Shown piece by piece: positions 6,981-9,226 of a stretch of DNA of 9,226 bases. The position numbers and the translations under genes were made by a program. The notes under the pieces were generated by a model. The model had not been told where the DNA came from, made no database searches, and saw only the letters and a list, made by a program, of their open reading frames with translations. The DNA comes from Clostridia bacterium (GTDB taxonomy: Bacteria > Bacillota_A > Clostridia > Oscillospirales > Acutalibacteraceae): contig JAFSAK010000008.1 of assembly GCA_017441045.1 (NCBI GenBank), forward strand, positions 1 through 9,226, in the 5' to 3' direction. How positions within the stretch are numbered: position 1 is the first letter of the stretch; each line of letters starts with the position of its first letter.

Positions 6981-7067
6981 TATAAAAATCACCGAAGCCC
7001 CCTGTTTTCGCAGGGGGCTTCGGCTTGGTCTGAAAAGAGAAATAAGTTTTAACCTATTCCAAACAAA
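6981..7067 (-). repeat. 3' UTR/terminator cassette, copy 2 (direct repeat of 491-576)
   Basis: Near-identical copy of the cassette at 491-576, in the same orientation and about 6.49 kb away. Its left boundary falls at the base next to the -35 box of the hydrolase promoter, so the sequence outside the repeat has a separate function. Confidence 0.9.
6992..7023 (-). terminator. intrinsic terminator after the partial anchored-protein gene
   Basis: Same perfect 13-bp stem (6992-7004 with 7011-7023) as at 502-533, with one base changed in the loop. On the - strand it is followed by TGATTTTTATA and then at once by the TTGACA of the next promoter. It therefore separates the upstream gene from the hydrolase unit. 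Confidence 0.9.
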
Positions 7068-7073
7068 ATTTAA

Positions 7074-9226
7074 TTACTCTTCTGCTTCGTCCTTTGCTTT
7101 CTTCTTTTTAAGGATTAAGAAGAGGGTTATACCTGCTGCGGCTACAACCACAACCACGATTGCGACAACAATAATCCAAGTATAATCAAAATCGCCGCCG
7201 TTGTTCTTGCGAACAACCTTAATCTTTTTCTTTCTCTTGGCTTTATCGTCATCCTCGTCTTCATCTTCCTCTTCGACTTCGGAATTATCTTCTTCCTCAC
7301 CCTCTACGGTATTATCCATATCGGTTGAGTCCTCATCTTCATCCTCGAAGGAAGCATCGGCGAATTCGCAGAAAGCGTAGGTATTAGTTAGCGGATCGGT
7401 CGAAATGGTTACAAAGTAATCATCTTCGGTAGTGAACTCAACCATATTGAATTCGCCCCAAGCATTATTGATTACAAATGCATCTTCTGCATTCTCACCC
7501 TTATAGAGAGATTTCGGTAGATAAATCTTAATTTCTCTGCCTCCAACATCATCTATAATATCGCCGTTTACATCAAGTAGGAATACATCGTAAACCTTGG
7601 AAGCGAGTACATTTCCGTTATCGGCAAGACTCTTGAGTTCTTCAGCGGTTGCTTCGCGTTCTTTAACGAGAATATCCTGAAGGGTGGTATAAACATCGTT
7701 TTCACGAAGAGCTACAAGGTCAACGCGAACACCGGTCTCTTCATCGGTGATAGAAGCAGCAACGCCTTCGGAAGCGGTGCTTGCAAGAATTTCAAGACCG
7801 TTTACCATAATATCGGCAATAACCGTTGCAACCTTATCGCCCTTGGTAAAGAATTCATTTTTACATTCAACGACTTCTACTCTTACATACTGGGCAATCT
7901 GCGGTAAGAAGGTGTAAGAATAGCTACCGTTTTCAGCAGAGGTCTTGCCATTGAATGTAGCATTGGGCTTCACATCCTTGCCGAAGAGAGAAAGTTCATC
8001 ATCACCAAAGTAGAAATTCATCTTGGTGGGCCAGAATTCAGAACTACTACCCGAAATAAAGTCAATATTATCAACGGCGTTAAGGGTGCCAAGGTCAATA
8101 AGAATATTTACAGAAGTTTCGTTATTCTTACCGTTATAGATATCAGCTACGGTTGCCTCATCGCCATCAAGAGCGGCAGAAAGTGGGAACCAAGAATCTG
8201 CAGACCACCAACGCGGTCTATATCTGCCTGCATCCTGAGTTGTGGGATAAAGCTCATAATTTTGCTTATCCTCAAGCCAGAGACTAGTTGTACCAACCTT
8301 GCCTTCTGCCATATTAAAGTAGGTGAATTCCTGGGTATTCCAACCGATTACTTCAAATTCTGTGGGATCAAATGTACCATCAGCCGTATCGGTTATGCAG
8401 AATCTTACATAACGGGCCTCAATGGGTGTTTCACCGAAGGTGCGGAATACCTCGTTTACTGCTTCGCCGTCATAATCCATAACGAGTGAGAAATCTTCCC
8501 AAACGCCTTCTATAGAATCGGAAGCGTAAACCTTAAGTCCCTTAATATTATTAGTGAGGGTTGAAAGCTTTATAGAATTGATGGTCTTATTAGCGCAGAG
8601 ATTGAATAAGAAGTTAATGTTCTTACCGTTCTGTGCTATGGGAGTTGCTATATCATAAGCACCGTCATAAGCATACTTATAATCAAAACCATCATACTCA
8701 TCTTCCTTAACGGTGGTCTTGTTACCCGCATCATCGGTGCGATAGATTTCTACGGGAACATGGTTAAGGAAGTTAATTTCTGCCTTGGGTTTATAGTATC
8801 TCTTACCGAATACGCCAAGGTCATAGAGTCGAGGATAGCACATACCCGAGAACTGCTCAAGGGCCTTTTCATAATCGGAAACAGGGCACTTAATGCAGAA
8901 GCTTATGTATCTTGCAATTACGCCGTTACCGCCCATTGTAAATAACTGAGTATCGGTAGTTCCATTTTCGGAATCACTCATATTATTATAAGTGATAATC
9001 TTATTCTGCTCTCTGAAGAGGGTTGCGATTTCGGTAGAGGTATAAACCTCATACTTACCTGTTTCAAGATGATTCTGATGGAACTGATTCCAAAGAATCT
9101 GCTGAATATAGTAGTTTTCCTTAAGGTCGAATATAATGTGGAAAGTTGTTTCCTGACCAACAGCGGTAATATTAGTACCTACTACTGCGGCAAAACCAAC
9201 ACCAACTTCGCTTGAAAGATCAGTAA
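7074..9226 (-). CDS. paralogous membrane-anchored multi-module surface protein, N-terminal part outside window
   Basis: The reading frame stays open from the TAA at 7074-7076 to the right window edge, giving 716 residues; the Met codon at 8979-8981 is internal. Upstream of it the protein continues with strands such as GKYEVYTSTEIATLF that align with residues 806-820 of the 1464-residue protein. Counting from the first complete codon, discoidin/CBM32-like modules lie at about 1-143, 150-295 (ARYVRFCI) and 316-478 (AQYVRVEV). A further beta domain (484-620), acidic then basic stalk (about 626-672), membrane helix (about 681-705) and KKKKAKDEAEE tail follow. Order and spacing match the paralog throughout, but the extracellular part has diverged clearly. 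It probably binds glycans at the cell surface. A signal peptide and the N-terminal modules must lie to the right. No catalytic motif is visible. Its own terminator cuts it off from the hydrolase unit. Confidence 0.85.
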   Translation of the reverse strand, partial: TDLSSEVGVGFAAVVGTNITAVGQETTFHIIFDLKENYYIQQILWNQFHQNHLETGKYEVYTSTEIATLFREQNKIITYNNMSDSENGTTDTQLFTMGGNGVIARYISFCIKCPVSDYEKALEQFSGMCYPRLYDLGVFGKRYYKPKAEINFLNHVPVEIYRTDDAGNKTTVKEDEYDGFDYKYAYDGAYDIATPIAQNGKNINFLFNLCANKTINSIKLSTLTNNIKGLKVYASDSIEGVWEDFSLVMDYDGEAVNEVFRTFGETPIEARYVRFCITDTADGTFDPTEFEVIGWNTQEFTYFNMAEGKVGTTSLWLEDKQNYELYPTTQDAGRYRPRWWSADSWFPLSAALDGDEATVADIYNGKNNETSVNILIDLGTLNAVDNIDFISGSSSEFWPTKMNFYFGDDELSLFGKDVKPNATFNGKTSAENGSYSYTFLPQIAQYVRVEVVECKNEFFTKGDKVATVIADIMVNGLEILASTASEGVAASITDEETGVRVDLVALRENDVYTTLQDILVKEREATAEELKSLADNGNVLASKVYDVFLLDVNGDIIDDVGGREIKIYLPKSLYKGENAEDAFVINNAWGEFNMVEFTTEDDYFVTISTDPLTNTYAFCEFADASFEDEDEDSTDMDNTVEGEEEDNSEVEEEDEDEDDDKAKRKKKIKVVRKNNGGDFDYTWIIVVAIVVVVVAAAGITLFLILKKKKAKDEAEE
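7221..7328 (-). repeat. stalk-coding segment, copy 2 (direct repeat of 728-835)
   Basis: Partner of 728-835: 108 bases, four substitutions, same reading frame, encoding the acidic stalk and the beginning of the basic stretch. Confidence 0.85.

Noticed and set aside
6727..7185. + strand open frame of 152 codons across promoter and terminator
   Set aside because: It spans the terminator, the promoter and the antisense ends of two supported genes, so it is not a plausible gene.
8978..9160. 60-codon - strand frame near the right edge
   Set aside because: The overlapping frame of the anchored protein continues through here with clear paralog similarity; this one is a shadow.
1..9226. CRISPR array, tRNA, rRNA, riboswitch or insertion sequence
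   Set aside because: No short regularly spaced repeats, no tRNA-like or conserved riboswitch cores, and no transposase or flanking inverted repeats were seen.

Overview
The window looks like chromosomal DNA of an AT-rich, endospore-forming Firmicute, most likely an anaerobic clostridium. The main reason is the first recognisable gene, which encodes the C-terminal part of the mother-cell sporulation sigma factor SigK. Genes with Shine-Dalgarno sites, secreted multi-module carbohydrate-binding proteins and a secreted glycoside hydrolase fit a polysaccharide-using, possibly gut-dwelling clostridium. The lifestyle is inference; the sequence does not prove it.

Left end (1-483, + strand). SigK homology begins abruptly at the residues matching Ile-Glu-Asn-Glu of sigma region 2.4. 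This is the place where sigK is split by the skin (sigK-intervening) element in Bacillus subtilis and other spore-formers. The bases at the junction are AATGA (133-137), which as I recall is the B. subtilis skin crossover core. Upstream lies a different open frame (3-137) whose stop codon sits inside that core. I read this as the right-hand end of a skin-like element, with the 3' half of sigK beyond it. The element body, the recombinase and the 5' half of sigK would lie left of the window.

Right of sigK (484-9226, all genes on the - strand). A promoter with both consensus hexamers and a 17-bp spacer (6952-6980) drives a two-gene unit. Its leader carries a 13-bp perfect hairpin and a possible 20-codon leader ORF. 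The first gene is a secreted clan GH-A-like glycoside hydrolase (4986-6863). Ten bases after its stop begins a 1464-residue protein (581-4975) with a signal peptide, a tandem pair of about 230-residue modules I do not recognise, several discoidin/CBM32-like modules, an acidic-then-basic stalk and a C-terminal membrane anchor. A strong hairpin terminator (502-533) closes the unit, converging on sigK.

Upstream of the promoter is the 3' part of a paralogous anchored protein (7074 to beyond 9226), closed by an almost identical terminator. The terminators, 3' UTRs and stalk-coding segments of the two paralogs are about 95% identical, although their extracellular modules have diverged strongly. The likely working model is that the anchored proteins hold the cell to a glycan, or hold glycan to the cell, while the secreted hydrolase cuts it. 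The substrate cannot be read from the sequence. The intergenic stretches 484-580 and 6864-7073 are accounted for by terminators, promoter and leader; no RNA gene, transposase or CRISPR array was seen.
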